A DNA stretch of 38,361 nucleotides, from the NCBI GenBank assembly GCA_944415565.1, contig CALYBQ010000018.1, positions 1 to 38,361 of the forward strand, read 5' to 3'. The position numbers were made by a program, and so were the translations under genes. How positions within the stretch are numbered: the first letter of the stretch is position 1; each line of letters starts with the position of its first letter. Of the stretch, positions 16,373-25,071 are shown one piece after another. The notes under the pieces were generated by a model that saw only the letters and a program-made list of their open reading frames with translations, did not search any database and was not told the origin of the DNA. This DNA comes from an uncultured Rikenellaceae bacterium. Lineage in GTDB: Bacteria; Bacteroidota; Bacteroidia; Bacteroidales; Rikenellaceae.

Positions 16373-17215
16373 ATGAACAGAAGAAAAAAAGATAGTTTTC
16401 ACATTTACTACAATTCGTCACAATTGCCATGGAATGAAACTGCGGCATACCTTTATGAGGGTATAGCGGGAATATGCACTTCCGGCACGGCGATTTTCGA
16501 TGTTTTTTCCACGTCGAGCAGGATAAGCAAGAACGACCTCGTCATCATCCTGCCCCTGAACCTCGTCGCGATAAGGGAAAAGAGCGACGATTTCAAGATG
16601 ACGTTCTTCAAGATAGAGAAAACTATGTTCCTCGACGTGATGAGCGGACTCTGTCGGATGACTCCCGATTTCTTTTTCTATATGAGGAAGAATTTCAGAT
16701 ATCACCTGAGCGATACCGAGGCACAACGCTTCTTCCACTTCTGCGGACTGATAGACTACCGGATTAGTGAAGAAAAGACCATCTTTCAGCATGAGACAAT
16801 ACTACACCTGTTGCGGGTCTTTTATTGGGATTTGTATGTCAATTACAAAAAGGACCCCGAAAACCAGAAGTCTTTCCGCTTATCACACAAGGAGAGTATC
16901 GCGTTCAAATTCTCGATGCTGGTGATCGAACACCATAAGAAATACCGCGAGGTGGCTTTCTATGCCGACAAACTGTGTATATCGCCTAAGTACTTGACGA
17001 TGATAATGCTTGAGATCAAAGGGCAATCAGCAAGGGACTGCATCGCGGAATACATCATACTGGAGATGAAGGCTATGTTGCGTAATGCCGAATTAGAAAT
17101 CAAAGACGTCGTGCGTGAAACAGGCTTCCCGAACCAGTCAACGTTGAGCAGTTTTTTCAGGCGGCATACCGGCATGTCCCCATCGGAATACAGGGAATCC
17201 ATACATATTCTCTAA
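16373..17215 (+). CDS. AraC-family transcriptional regulator
   Basis: The C-terminal third (about 180-280) has the two helix-turn-helix motifs of AraC proteins: VAFYADKLCISPKYLTMIML and IKDVVRETGFPNQSTLSSFF, then RRHTGMSPSEYRES, the canonical end. The N-terminal domain (about 1-170) looks like a cupin-type sensor but no ligand can be named. Length 280, complete. It stands alone between two terminators, upstream of the antiporter gene, so its target is not obvious. Confidence 0.93.
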   Translation: MNRRKKDSFHIYYNSSQLPWNETAAYLYEGIAGICTSGTAIFDVFSTSSRISKNDLVIILPLNLVAIREKSDDFKMTFFKIEKTMFLDVMSGLCRMTPDFFFYMRKNFRYHLSDTEAQRFFHFCGLIDYRISEEKTIFQHETILHLLRVFYWDLYVNYKKDPENQKSFRLSHKESIAFKFSMLVIEHHKKYREVAFYADKLCISPKYLTMIMLEIKGQSARDCIAEYIILEMKAMLRNAELEIKDVVRETGFPNQSTLSSFFRRHTGMSPSEYRESIHIL

Positions 17216-17306
17216 CAAGCAGGAAACTTCACGGGCTAACGTAGTAATGGCCGATCAATATGTGTCCGTCCATTGCCGCTACTTACAAGTATTCAAGCAC
17301 GAAACA

Positions 17307-17347
17307 GGTCCCGGCCGGTTATAACCACTGCCGGGACCGATATTTTT
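17307..17347 (+). terminator. Terminator of AraC gene
   Basis: A perfect 9-bp stem GGTCCCGGC / GCCGGGACC (17307-17315 with 17330-17338), then GATATTTTT. It resembles the terminator before the AraC gene at 16182-16224. Confidence 0.8.
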
Positions 17348-17411
17348 GTATAATTGTCTTGTTTTAATTTCGCTTTCGGCGTATCTTAGCGATATCTTAT
17401 ACGCATAATAG

Positions 17412-19562
17412 ATGTTGCTTCTAACTACCCTATCCGAAATAACTCTGCCGTTAGCCGATCCGGTGCTGAAATTCTTTGTCATCCTGACGATAATCCTATT
17501 CGCACCGCTTTTGCTGAATAAAATAAGTATTCCCCCTATCCTCGGGCTGATAATAGCCGGAGCCGTCATAGGCCCTTATGGCATCAACCTGCTGGAACGC
17601 GACAGCAGCATCATACTGTCGGGGACCGCCGGGCTGTTATATATAATGTTCCTTGCCGGGTTGGAGATCGACCTCGGCGATTTCAAACGGAACAGCGGCA
17701 GGAGTTTCCTGTTCGGCATGTACACGTTCATGATACCTATGATACTCGGCATAGTAGCAGGACTTTACGTCTTCAAGTTCTCGCTGGAATCGTCTATCCT
17801 CCTCGCCAGTATGTTCGCCTCCCATACGCTTATCGCCTACCCCATAATCAGCAAATACGGAATTACCAAGAACCGTGCGGTGACAGTGTCGGTCGGCGGA
17901 ACTATGATTACCGACACCTTGTCTCTGCTCGTATTGGCGGTGATAGTAGGCATGGCGACCGGAGAGGTCGACTCGCATTTTTGGACGAAACTCGGCATTT
18001 CGATAATCATATTCGCCAGCATCATAATATTTCTGTTCCCAATCATAGCCCGCTGGTTCTTCAAGCGGGTAAAAGACAGCGTGTCGCAATACATATTCGT
18101 ATTGGCGATGGTGTTCCTCGGAGCCGCACTTGCCGAAATGGCAGGCATTGAGGGAATCATCGGGGCATTCCTCTCAGGGTTGTCGCTCAACAAGCTGATA
18201 CCATCGACCTCTTCGCTGATGAACCGTGTTGAGTTCGTAGGCAACGCCATATTCATACCGTTCTTCCTCATAGGCGTCGGTATGTTGGTCGATTACAGGG
18301 CATTTTTCCGCGATTTCGAGACAATAAAAGTGGCTGGCGTAATGACTGCTGTGGCGATACTGGCAAAATATCTCGCCGCACTGCTCACCCAGAAATCGTT
18401 TAAGTTTTCATCGGACGAACGTAATGTAATTTTCGGGCTCAGCAACGCCCAAGCCGCAGCTACACTTGCAGCCGTAACGGTCGGCTACAACGTCATATTG
18501 GGCGAGACGGCGACGGGCGAACCTATCCGCCTGTTAAACGAGAGTGTGCTGAACGGAACGATAGTTATGATACTCGTAACGTGTACCATCGCATCGTTCG
18601 TCGCGCAGAAAGGGGCGCGTAACATCTCTCTGACCGGATCTATATCCGACACGAAGAAAAACGGCGACCAACAGGAGAATATCCTCATTCCTCTGAAGGA
18701 TTCCGAAGATACCGATGAACTCATAAATCTGAGCCTTCTCATCAAGAGAAAGGATAACCGGAACGGCGTATACGCCCTGAATGTGATAAACAATCAGGAC
18801 TCAGATCCAGACGCGGACAAAAAATCGCAAAAAATACTGGACAAAGCACAGAAAACGGCCGCATCCGCCGATATACAGCTTTGCACTTTATCAAGGTACG
18901 ACGTAAACGTGCCGAACGCCATAATGAGCGTTATCAGAGAAAACAAAGTGACCGACCTCGTTCTTGGACTGCACGAAAAGGAGGAATTCTCCGAATCGTT
19001 CCTCGGCAATACCACCGAGCGCATATTGGCCAACAGCAACGTATCGACATATATATACCGTGCGGTACAACCCATAGCCACCGTCAAACGGCACATAGTC
19101 GTAATTCCGGAGAACGCCGAAGCAGAGCTCGGCTTCCCGCTATGGGTTATCAAGATATGGAACCTCGCCCTTAATACGGGCAGCAAACTCGTATTCTACG
19201 GAACAAGAAGGACGCTCAGTATCTTGCAGGACGTATACAAGGACCATCCTATACAGGCCGAATTCCGCACATTCGACGATTGGGACGACTTCCTGATCGT
19301 CACACGCGACATGCAGCCGGATGACAACCTCGTAGTGGTTATGAGCAGAACGGGGCAGGCATCGTTCCATAACGGTATGAAAAAGATGCCGAATTACATG
19401 GCCAAATACTTCTCTGCTTACAACGTCACGCTTATATACCCCGTACAGGCTATGACCGACGAGAACGAGAATACAGACCTTATGAATGCGTCTCTGCTCC
19501 CCAACATCAACAAACTTGAGGGTGTAGGCAAAGCTATATCCAAAACGCTGAAAAACAAATAA
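17412..19562 (+). CDS. CPA2-type cation:proton antiporter with UspA-like tail
   Basis: A monovalent cation/proton antiporter (KefB/NapA superfamily) of the inner membrane. The first 405 residues hold about 12 hydrophobic helices; typical blocks are ISIPPILGLIIAGAVIGPYG and FLAGLEIDL near the N-terminus and GIEGIIGAFLSGLSLNKLIP in the middle. From about 420 to 716 it is soluble, and ENILIPLKDSEDTDELINLS opens a universal-stress-like domain, perhaps in two copies. Such fusions are common in Bacteroidota antiporters and may bind a nucleotide to gate transport. It lacks a KefB-like TrkA_N signature that I can see. Likely job: pH or Na+/K+ homeostasis. Possible -7 variants (TATCTTA) lie just upstream. 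Confidence 0.93.
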   Translation: MLLLTTLSEITLPLADPVLKFFVILTIILFAPLLLNKISIPPILGLIIAGAVIGPYGINLLERDSSIILSGTAGLLYIMFLAGLEIDLGDFKRNSGRSFLFGMYTFMIPMILGIVAGLYVFKFSLESSILLASMFASHTLIAYPIISKYGITKNRAVTVSVGGTMITDTLSLLVLAVIVGMATGEVDSHFWTKLGISIIIFASIIIFLFPIIARWFFKRVKDSVSQYIFVLAMVFLGAALAEMAGIEGIIGAFLSGLSLNKLIPSTSSLMNRVEFVGNAIFIPFFLIGVGMLVDYRAFFRDFETIKVAGVMTAVAILAKYLAALLTQKSFKFSSDERNVIFGLSNAQAAATLAAVTVGYNVILGETATGEPIRLLNESVLNGTIVMILVTCTIASFVAQKGARNISLTGSISDTKKNGDQQENILIPLKDSEDTDELINLSLLIKRKDNRNGVYALNVINNQDSDPDADKKSQKILDKAQKTAASADIQLCTLSRYDVNVPNAIMSVIRENKVTDLVLGLHEKEEFSESFLGNTTERILANSNVSTYIYRAVQPIATVKRHIVVIPENAEAELGFPLWVIKIWNLALNTGSKLVFYGTRRTLSILQDVYKDHPIQAEFRTFDDWDDFLIVTRDMQPDDNLVVVMSRTGQASFHNGMKKMPNYMAKYFSAYNVTLIYPVQAMTDENENTDLMNASLLPNINKLEGVGKAISKTLKNK

Positions 19563-19590
19563 GCCGCAATTTGTCGGCGAGTAAATTTTA

Positions 19591-19884
19591 CTATTTCCCG
19601 AATAGGTGCATCAAGGCCATAAACGGCCTGAAGAATATCAGACGGGGACCGGAATATTTCATCACCTTACGTATCTTTTCGCAATATGCCGTGGCATAAC
19701 AATGCGTATTACAAATGCGACATGCGGTCTTGTCGTTTCCATATCTGCAAGCGCCGAGCCTTTTATGGGCATACACCACCAACCGAGTGCAGTCATCACA
19801 CAAGACGTCGTTACGCTCCTTGTACCGACAGTATATCCGGATCATGGCCTCGACCGTCCTCTTCTCCCTCTCTATCCTGTCCAT
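19591..19884 (-). CDS. YgbA-family Cys-rich protein (nitrous oxide-stimulated promoter family)
   Basis: A 97-residue protein of the YgbA_NO family, whose E. coli member is under NsrR control and induced by nitric oxide. Seen: the family start IEREKRTVEAMIRIYCR and eight Cys in 97 residues (19, 29, 32, 46, 55, 58, 62, 68), many paired as CxxC or CxxxC, which suggests metal or Fe-S binding. The start at 19884 (MDRIERE) matches the family; an upstream in-frame ATG at 19917 would overlap the TSUP gene. It begins 7 nt after the TSUP stop, so both are one transcript. Function unknown; a nitrosative-stress link is by family only. Confidence 0.85.
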   Translation of the reverse strand: MDRIEREKRTVEAMIRIYCRYKERNDVLCDDCTRLVVYAHKRLGACRYGNDKTACRICNTHCYATAYCEKIRKVMKYSGPRLIFFRPFMALMHLFGK

Positions 19885-19891
19885 CTTTCGT

Positions 19892-20635
19892 TTACGAGAA
19901 AAATAAAGCATTGGCAATGAGCATCACACCTACAAGTATCAGCCCCATATAGACGTATTTGTAGAACGAGTCGCCTTTTATGCACTTGTTCAAATAGCGT
20001 CCGAGAAATATCGCAGGTATGATAGCAGGTACGGCATAAGCAAAATCCAACAATACCTCCGTCCGTATCATGCCGTTCCATACATACCCTATCATGCTTA
20101 TGATGCCTGCTACGAGAAAATATGCCTGCAAAGTAGCACGGAAATGCTGAGCATCCCAGCTGCGTATATTGCCATATACCACCAACGGCGGCCCGTTCAC
20201 CCCATAAGCGCCTCCGAATACTCCAGAAAGAAACCCGCATATGAAAAGCCACAACGTACTGTCTTTTTCGAGTCGGAAAGTATTCTTGGCCAACAAAGTA
20301 TATAACGAATAGATAATGATAACGGCTCCCAGTATGACTTTGATAATGTCGTCAGGACCGTAAAACAACAGGGCCAACCCGAACGGGATACCGATTATAG
20401 CAAACAGGATAAGCCACTTAGCACTTCGCAAATGAACCTTCGAATGATCCTGAACGAGGATTACTACGGCAACGAGTATCGACATCATCACGGCCAAAGG
20501 TACGGCCGTCGACATCGGCAGGAACAAACTCAATAGCGGGACGGCTATCAACGCCTCTCCGAACCCGAATGTGGAACGAAAAAGCGTCGCCGCGAACGCA
20601 ATTATTATTACTAGCAATATAGTCTCCATTGGCAT
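19892..20635 (-). CDS. TSUP (TauE/SafE) family membrane transporter
   Basis: An eight- or nine-helix permease of the TauE/SafE family, whose studied members export sulfite or sulfonates. The two repeat motifs are present: FRSTFGFGEALIAVPLL near the N-terminus and GFLSGVFGGAYGVNGPPLVVYG in the middle. Starting at 20635 or 20629 gives about 247 residues; the longer frame to 20713 adds a basic stretch unlike the family and lies across a -7 box. It is the first gene of a pair with the YgbA-type gene. Substrate is not readable; sulfite or another small anion is a family-based guess. Confidence 0.9.
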   Translation of the reverse strand: MPMETILLVIIIAFAATLFRSTFGFGEALIAVPLLSLFLPMSTAVPLAVMMSILVAVVILVQDHSKVHLRSAKWLILFAIIGIPFGLALLFYGPDDIIKVILGAVIIIYSLYTLLAKNTFRLEKDSTLWLFICGFLSGVFGGAYGVNGPPLVVYGNIRSWDAQHFRATLQAYFLVAGIISMIGYVWNGMIRTEVLLDFAYAVPAIIPAIFLGRYLNKCIKGDSFYKYVYMGLILVGVMLIANALFFS

Positions 20636-20637
20636 AT

Positions 20638-20645
20638 CAAATATA
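20638..20645 (-). promoter_or_regulatory. -7 element at the TSUP start codon
   Basis: Minus-strand TATATTTG, an exact -7 match, ends only 3 nt before the ATG at 20635. Transcription would begin at or within the start region, so the message could be leaderless or start at the ATG at 20629. No -33 was found. Confidence 0.4.
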
Positions 20646-20754
20646 CGAATAACCTGCTTAAAACCCGTAATTTCCCTGCGAAAAACAACATACCGGCACA
20701 CAATAAGCACCACGATTCGGACACGGCACGGTAGCGAAATTACGATAAATAAAG

Positions 20755-20762
20755 TATATTTG
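20755..20762 (+). promoter_or_regulatory. Promoter -7 element of DJ-1/PfpI gene
   Basis: TATATTTG fits the -7 consensus 93 nt before the ATG, leaving a leader of about 85 nt. No clear -33. Confidence 0.45.
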
Positions 20763-20854
20763 TAAATAGTTGAAATTCTCTACAACAGAAGATCCACACA
20801 CGCTGTATTCGCGGCAAACATTGGCACTTTAAATTAATTACTAAACATACGACC

Positions 20855-21397
20855 ATGAAAACTATATTCGTTTTCCTTATCGACGGGTTCGAAGAGATTG
20901 AAGCCCTCGCCACAGTAGACATCCTGCGCCGTGCATGGCTGCCGGCCAAGACCGTATCGCTTACCGAATCACAAACAGTAACCGGAAGCCACGGAATCCC
21001 CGTAATGGCCGACATGATGTTCGGAGATGTATCGTTCGAAGAAGCGGAATTGCTCGTCCTTCCGGGCGGAACTCCGGCATACAACGGACACGAAGGGTTG
21101 AAAAAAGCGGTTCGGACATTCTACGACCGGGGTGGGAAAGTTGCGGCGATATGCGCGTCCCCAATGGTCTTCGGCGGACTCGGTATTCTGAAAGGCCGCA
21201 AAGCTACCTGCTATCCGGGATTCGAACAGTACCTCGAAGGAGCGACATTACAGACAGAAAAATCTGTCGTAATCGACGGAAATGTGATTACAGGTCGCGG
21301 TCCCGGACTTACAATAGACTTTGCACTTACACTCGTGGAAATATTGGCCGGCAAAAACAAACGCAATGAGATAGCGGCCCAATTACTGGTCGGCTAA
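20855..21397 (+). CDS. DJ-1/PfpI family protein
   Basis: A glutamine-amidotransferase-like protein of the DJ-1 clade (protein/nucleotide deglycase or glyoxalase III-type activities are reported for relatives). Seen: GFEEIEA with Glu16 matching the conserved Glu of DJ-1, LLVLPGG (67-72), and the nucleophile elbow AAICASP with Cys100. Length 180 is typical. It has its own promoter and is followed by a strong hairpin. Stress protection by repair of aldehyde damage is likely from the family, not from context. Confidence 0.93.
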   Translation: MKTIFVFLIDGFEEIEALATVDILRRAWLPAKTVSLTESQTVTGSHGIPVMADMMFGDVSFEEAELLVLPGGTPAYNGHEGLKKAVRTFYDRGGKVAAICASPMVFGGLGILKGRKATCYPGFEQYLEGATLQTEKSVVIDGNVITGRGPGLTIDFALTLVEILAGKNKRNEIAAQLLVG

Positions 21398-21448
21398 GCT
21401 TGTCTGATGACGTAAGGCAACATACCTTTCGGTCAAATAATACAAAAA

Positions 21449-21489
21449 ACGAACAAGGGCTGACTTGCGAGTCGGCCCTTGTTTCGTAT
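21449..21489. terminator. Bidirectional terminator between DJ-1 gene and uxaC
   Basis: Stem CAAGGGCTGACT / AGTCGGCCCTTG (one G-T pair) around TGCG, extended by ACGAA/TTCGT. Minus-strand reading continues into TTTTTTG, plus-strand into TTTCGTATT. It serves the uxaC end best. Confidence 0.85.
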
Positions 21490-21504
21490 TATCAGAACGC
21501 TACA

Positions 21505-22902
21505 TTAAAACCTGAAGTAGTCCTTAGCGTTGTTGTAGCATATATCCGATACCATCTTACCGATGAAATCGAACTCTTCCTTAGGCATCAACCCTCTCTT
21601 CAGGTCGCTACCAAGCTCATTACACAGTATCCTGCGGAAGTATTCATGGCGCGGGAACGACAAGAAGCTACGCGAGTCCGTAAGCATACCTACGAAGCGG
21701 CTGAGCAATCCACCGTGCGACAGTATTTCAAGCTGCTGGCGCATTCCTTCCAACTGATCGAGGAACCACCATGCCGCTCCGTATTGCATCTTCCCGGGAA
21801 CTGAACCGTCATTGAAGTTATATGCCATCGACATAAGCACTTCCGAATCTTTCGGGTTGAGGTTGTACAAAATTGTGCGTGTCAGGCAACCTTCTTCGTC
21901 CAGTTTGCCAAGGATGCGCGACAAACCTGCGGCCACCTTACCGTCCGACATTGAGTCGCAACCGACGTCCGGACCGAGCTGTTTGAAAAGCCGGCGGTTG
22001 TTGTTGCGGATAGCGCCTATATGGAACTGCTGTGCCCACCCCATTTTGTCGTTCATCTTTGCCAGATGGAAGATCATGCCGCTTTTGAACGTTTCCGCCT
22101 CATCAGCAGTAACGCTGCCACCTTTAAGCACATTGGCGAATATTGTTTCCAAAGCGCTGTCAGTAAACTCTTTGTCGGGAAAATCCCAGAAACCGTGATC
22201 GGCTACATGGCAACCATGAGTGGCGAAATGCTCCTGACGGCGCGACAAAGCGGTCAACAGATCGGCAAAATTCTTGATTTCAACACCCGCAACATCGCCG
22301 AGTTTCTTGATGTATGCACGGAAGTTGTCGCCATCGTCCACAGCCATGACCTTGTCCGGCCTCCACGAAGGATAAACCTTAATATCGAAGCTCTTGTCTT
22401 CAGCTATGGCCTTGTGCCAACGAAGATCGTCGGTAGGATCATCTGTGGTGCAGAGTACTTTTACGTTCATCTTACCAAGCAGACCGCGAACCGAAAAATC
22501 TTTCTGTTTCAGTGCCTCGTTACATTGCTCGTATATCTTCTTTGCACTGTCGGGGTTAAGAACCTCCGAAATGCCGAAGTAACGCTGCAATTCGAGGTGT
22601 GTCCAGTGGTACAGAGGGTTACGCATCGAGCACTGGATCGTAGCCGCCCACTTCTCGAATTTCGAGTAGCTGTCGGCATCGCCTGTCACGAAACGCTCGT
22701 CAACGCCATTGGCCCTCATGGCACGCCATTTATAATGATCGCCGCCCAACCATACTTCGGAAATATCGTTGAACTGGTAATCCTCGGCTATCATCCGGGT
22801 ATCCAGATGGTTGTGGTAATCTATAATTGGCTGCTGAGCAGCATATTTCTCATACAGATCGACCGCAAAGTCCGATTCCAGCAAAAAATTCTTATCTATC
22901 AT
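21505..22902 (-). CDS. uxaC: Glucuronate isomerase
   Basis: Converts D-glucuronate to D-fructuronate (and galacturonate to tagaturonate), first step of the hexuronate route. The N-terminus carries the metal-binding amidohydrolase-fold motif DYHNHLD and the family blocks WLGGDHYKWRAMRANGV and CTTDDPTDDL; LGPDVGCDSMSDG occurs in the C-terminal half. Length 465 is normal. It is the last gene of the exuT-uxuB-uxuA-uxaC transcript, 46 nt after uxuA, and is followed by a strong terminator. Confidence 0.97.
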   Translation of the reverse strand: MIDKNFLLESDFAVDLYEKYAAQQPIIDYHNHLDTRMIAEDYQFNDISEVWLGGDHYKWRAMRANGVDERFVTGDADSYSKFEKWAATIQCSMRNPLYHWTHLELQRYFGISEVLNPDSAKKIYEQCNEALKQKDFSVRGLLGKMNVKVLCTTDDPTDDLRWHKAIAEDKSFDIKVYPSWRPDKVMAVDDGDNFRAYIKKLGDVAGVEIKNFADLLTALSRRQEHFATHGCHVADHGFWDFPDKEFTDSALETIFANVLKGGSVTADEAETFKSGMIFHLAKMNDKMGWAQQFHIGAIRNNNRRLFKQLGPDVGCDSMSDGKVAAGLSRILGKLDEEGCLTRTILYNLNPKDSEVLMSMAYNFNDGSVPGKMQYGAAWWFLDQLEGMRQQLEILSHGGLLSRFVGMLTDSRSFLSFPRHEYFRRILCNELGSDLKRGLMPKEEFDFIGKMVSDICYNNAKDYFRF

Positions 22903-22948
22903 ATTTTCAAACCCTATAAGGGCCTCGTTTTTAAGTTAATATGACAAA

Positions 22949-24130
22949 TTATTTACCGAGTTCCTGTTTTGCCTTGGCTATACCGAGCTCCATTCCGCGA
23001 ATTTCTGCCAAACCGCGCAACCTGCCGATGCCAGAATAACCGGGGTTGGTCTTCTTAGCCAAGTCGTCGAGCATCTGGTGTCCGTGGTCGGGACGATACG
23101 GGATCGACACCTTACGGCGCTCCATAACCTCAAGGAAGGCTTTCAGAACTCCGTACATATCTACGTCACCTTCGAGATGGTTCGCTTCGTAGAAGTTACC
23201 CTCAGCATCGCGCTGCGTAGAACGGAAGTGAGCGAAATTCACCCTGTCTCCGAGCCTGCACATCATGCCCGGCAGGTCGTTGTCAGCACGCACGCCGAAT
23301 GAACCGCAGCAAAGGCAAAGTCCGTTCGAAGGATTGGGTACTGCCTCGACCAGTTTTTCGAAATCCGCTTCGGTACTGAGGATACGTGGCAGGCCGAGGA
23401 TAGCATATGGCGGGTCATCGGCGTGAATAGCCAGTTTGATACCGACTTCGTCGGCAACAGGAGTGATCTCTTTGAGGAATTCGACAAGGTTGTTCCTCAA
23501 TGTATCCTCGTCTACATCTTTATAGCGGTCCAACTGAGCTTGGAACTCTTCGAGCGTAAAGCTCTCCTCTGCACCCGGAAGACCGGCGATCATGTTCCTG
23601 ATAAGGGTGTTTTTATCGTCTTCCGACATCTGTTCAAGACGCTTGCGTGCGATCTCTTTCTCTTCAGCAGTATACTCGTTCTCAGCTCCCGGACGCTTCA
23701 ACAGATAGAGGTCGAAAGCCATGAACGCAGCACGTTCGAAACGCAATGCCTTAGAGCCGTCGGGCATGGTGTAGGCCAAATCGGTACGCGTCCAGTCGAG
23801 GACAGGCATAAAGTTGTAGGTAACGATCATTACGCCGCACTCAGCGAGGTTGCGGAGGCTCTGCTTGTAATTCTCGATATATTTCTGGAAGTCGCCCTCA
23901 CGGGTTTTGATGTGCTCGTGTACGGGCACGCTCTCGACAACCGACCATTTCAAACCGGCGTCTTCGATCATCTGAATACGTTTTTTGATCTCCTCTACGG
24001 TCCATACTTCGCCGTTCGGAATATGATGCAACGCAGTTACGATGCCTGTCGCACCTGCCTGACGGATATCGGCCAGCGAGACCGGATCATTCGGTCCGTA
24101 CCAGCGCCAAGTCTGTTCTCCTAAATACAT
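22949..24130 (-). CDS. uxuA: Mannonate dehydratase
   Basis: Dehydrates D-mannonate to 2-keto-3-deoxygluconate. Typical UxuA start [23 protein letters not shown], then [14 protein letters not shown], and metal-ligand regions in [18 protein letters not shown] and VNFAHFRS, with YRPDHGHQM near the end. Length 393, full. It lies between the SDR gene and uxaC; the 110-nt gap to the SDR gene holds a long hairpin. Confidence 0.97.
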   Translation of the reverse strand: MYLGEQTWRWYGPNDPVSLADIRQAGATGIVTALHHIPNGEVWTVEEIKKRIQMIEDAGLKWSVVESVPVHEHIKTREGDFQKYIENYKQSLRNLAECGVMIVTYNFMPVLDWTRTDLAYTMPDGSKALRFERAAFMAFDLYLLKRPGAENEYTAEEKEIARKRLEQMSEDDKNTLIRNMIAGLPGAEESFTLEEFQAQLDRYKDVDEDTLRNNLVEFLKEITPVADEVGIKLAIHADDPPYAILGLPRILSTEADFEKLVEAVPNPSNGLCLCCGSFGVRADNDLPGMMCRLGDRVNFAHFRSTQRDAEGNFYEANHLEGDVDMYGVLKAFLEVMERRKVSIPYRPDHGHQMLDDLAKKTNPGYSGIGRLRGLAEIRGMELGIAKAKQELGK

Positions 24131-24175
24131 GTTTATTCGTGTTAGGTTTAAATTAGATTATTCGTTTAAAGCATA

Positions 24176-24222
24176 TCATCCACATTGGCGGGCCGCACAT
24201 GCCTGTCCGCCGCTGTGGATGA
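24176..24222 (-). other. Intra-operon hairpin between SDR gene and uxuA
   Basis: A two-part stem: TCATCCACA / TGTGGATGA outside and GGCGG / CCGCC inside, separated by a 2x2 internal loop, with a 15-nt apical loop. No U-tract follows on the minus strand, so it is not a standard terminator. It may stabilise or process the operon message and set the uxuA/uxaC level. Confidence 0.5.
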
Positions 24223-24240
24223 CAATATAGTACGCAATGT

Positions 24241-25053
24241 TTAGATCGAGAAAGCGTCGAAACCGCCGTCGATCACGAGCACCGTTCCCGATACGAATTT
24301 AGAAGCATCGCTCACCAGATAGTGCAACGATCCGAGCAGTTCTTCCGGTTCACCGAAACGGTTATACGGCGTATGTGCGAGGATTGTTTTTGCCCTATCC
24401 GAATAGCTTCCGTCCGGGTTTGTCATGAGGGTACGGTTCTGTTCGGTGATGAAGAAACCGGGAGCCATAGCGTTCACGCGGAAATTGTTTCCGAATTTGA
24501 TAGCGAGTTCTCCGGCCATATATTTGGTGAAGTTAGTCACGGCAGCTTTGGCAGCACCGTAGCCCACCACGCGGGTCAACGGACGCAAAGCCGATTCCGA
24601 AGACATGTTCACGATAGCACCGCCACCGTTATCGACCATCGCTTTAGCGAACACGAGCGTAGGAATAACCGTTCCGAAAAGGTTGAGGTCTACTACTTTC
24701 CTGAAATCGCCGAGCGCAATGTCGAAGATAGTCTTGTCCGGCGGAATGGTAGCACCGCCCATGTTGCCGCCGGCACCGTTCACGAGAATATCTATCTTAC
24801 CGTATGCCTTGAGAATGTCTTTGCAGTTCTGCTCCAGCACATCGCGGTCCATAACGTCCGTATAGAGGAACATTGCTTCGTTACCTGCCGCCTTGATTTC
24901 GGCAGCCAATGCCTTACCTTTAGCTTCGTCACGGTCGAGGATAGCGACCTTCACACCCTGTTCTGCAAGGTATTTTGCCATTGATGTTCCCAACACTCCG
25001 GCTCCACCGGTAATGATAGCTACTTTACCGGTAATATCAAATAAATTTTCCAT
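24241..25053 (-). CDS. SDR-type D-mannonate oxidoreductase
   Basis: A short-chain dehydrogenase, by context the NADH-dependent step from D-fructuronate to D-mannonate. Seen: the nucleotide-binding TGGAGVLG (15-22), NGAGG (92-96), catalytic Ser near 151-152 (NMSSES), and the YxxxK pair Tyr165/Lys169. Length 270. Enterobacterial UxuB is a different (long-chain) family, but SDR versions are known, for example YjmF in Bacillus. It starts 18 nt after exuT ends. The specific substrate is inferred from the operon. Confidence 0.9.
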   Translation of the reverse strand: MENLFDITGKVAIITGGAGVLGTSMAKYLAEQGVKVAILDRDEAKGKALAAEIKAAGNEAMFLYTDVMDRDVLEQNCKDILKAYGKIDILVNGAGGNMGGATIPPDKTIFDIALGDFRKVVDLNLFGTVIPTLVFAKAMVDNGGGAIVNMSSESALRPLTRVVGYGAAKAAVTNFTKYMAGELAIKFGNNFRVNAMAPGFFITEQNRTLMTNPDGSYSDRAKTILAHTPYNRFGEPEELLGSLHYLVSDASKFVSGTVLVIDGGFDAFSI

Positions 25054-25071
25054 TACTATATAGGTTTAAAA

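Noticed and set aside
19580-19592. AGTAAA-T-TTTACT palindrome
   Set aside because: Short, AT-rich and over the ygbA-type stop codon between converging genes; a chance inverted repeat is likely.
22021-22944. 307-codon plus-strand frame
   Set aside because: Antisense to uxaC, which has clear motifs throughout.
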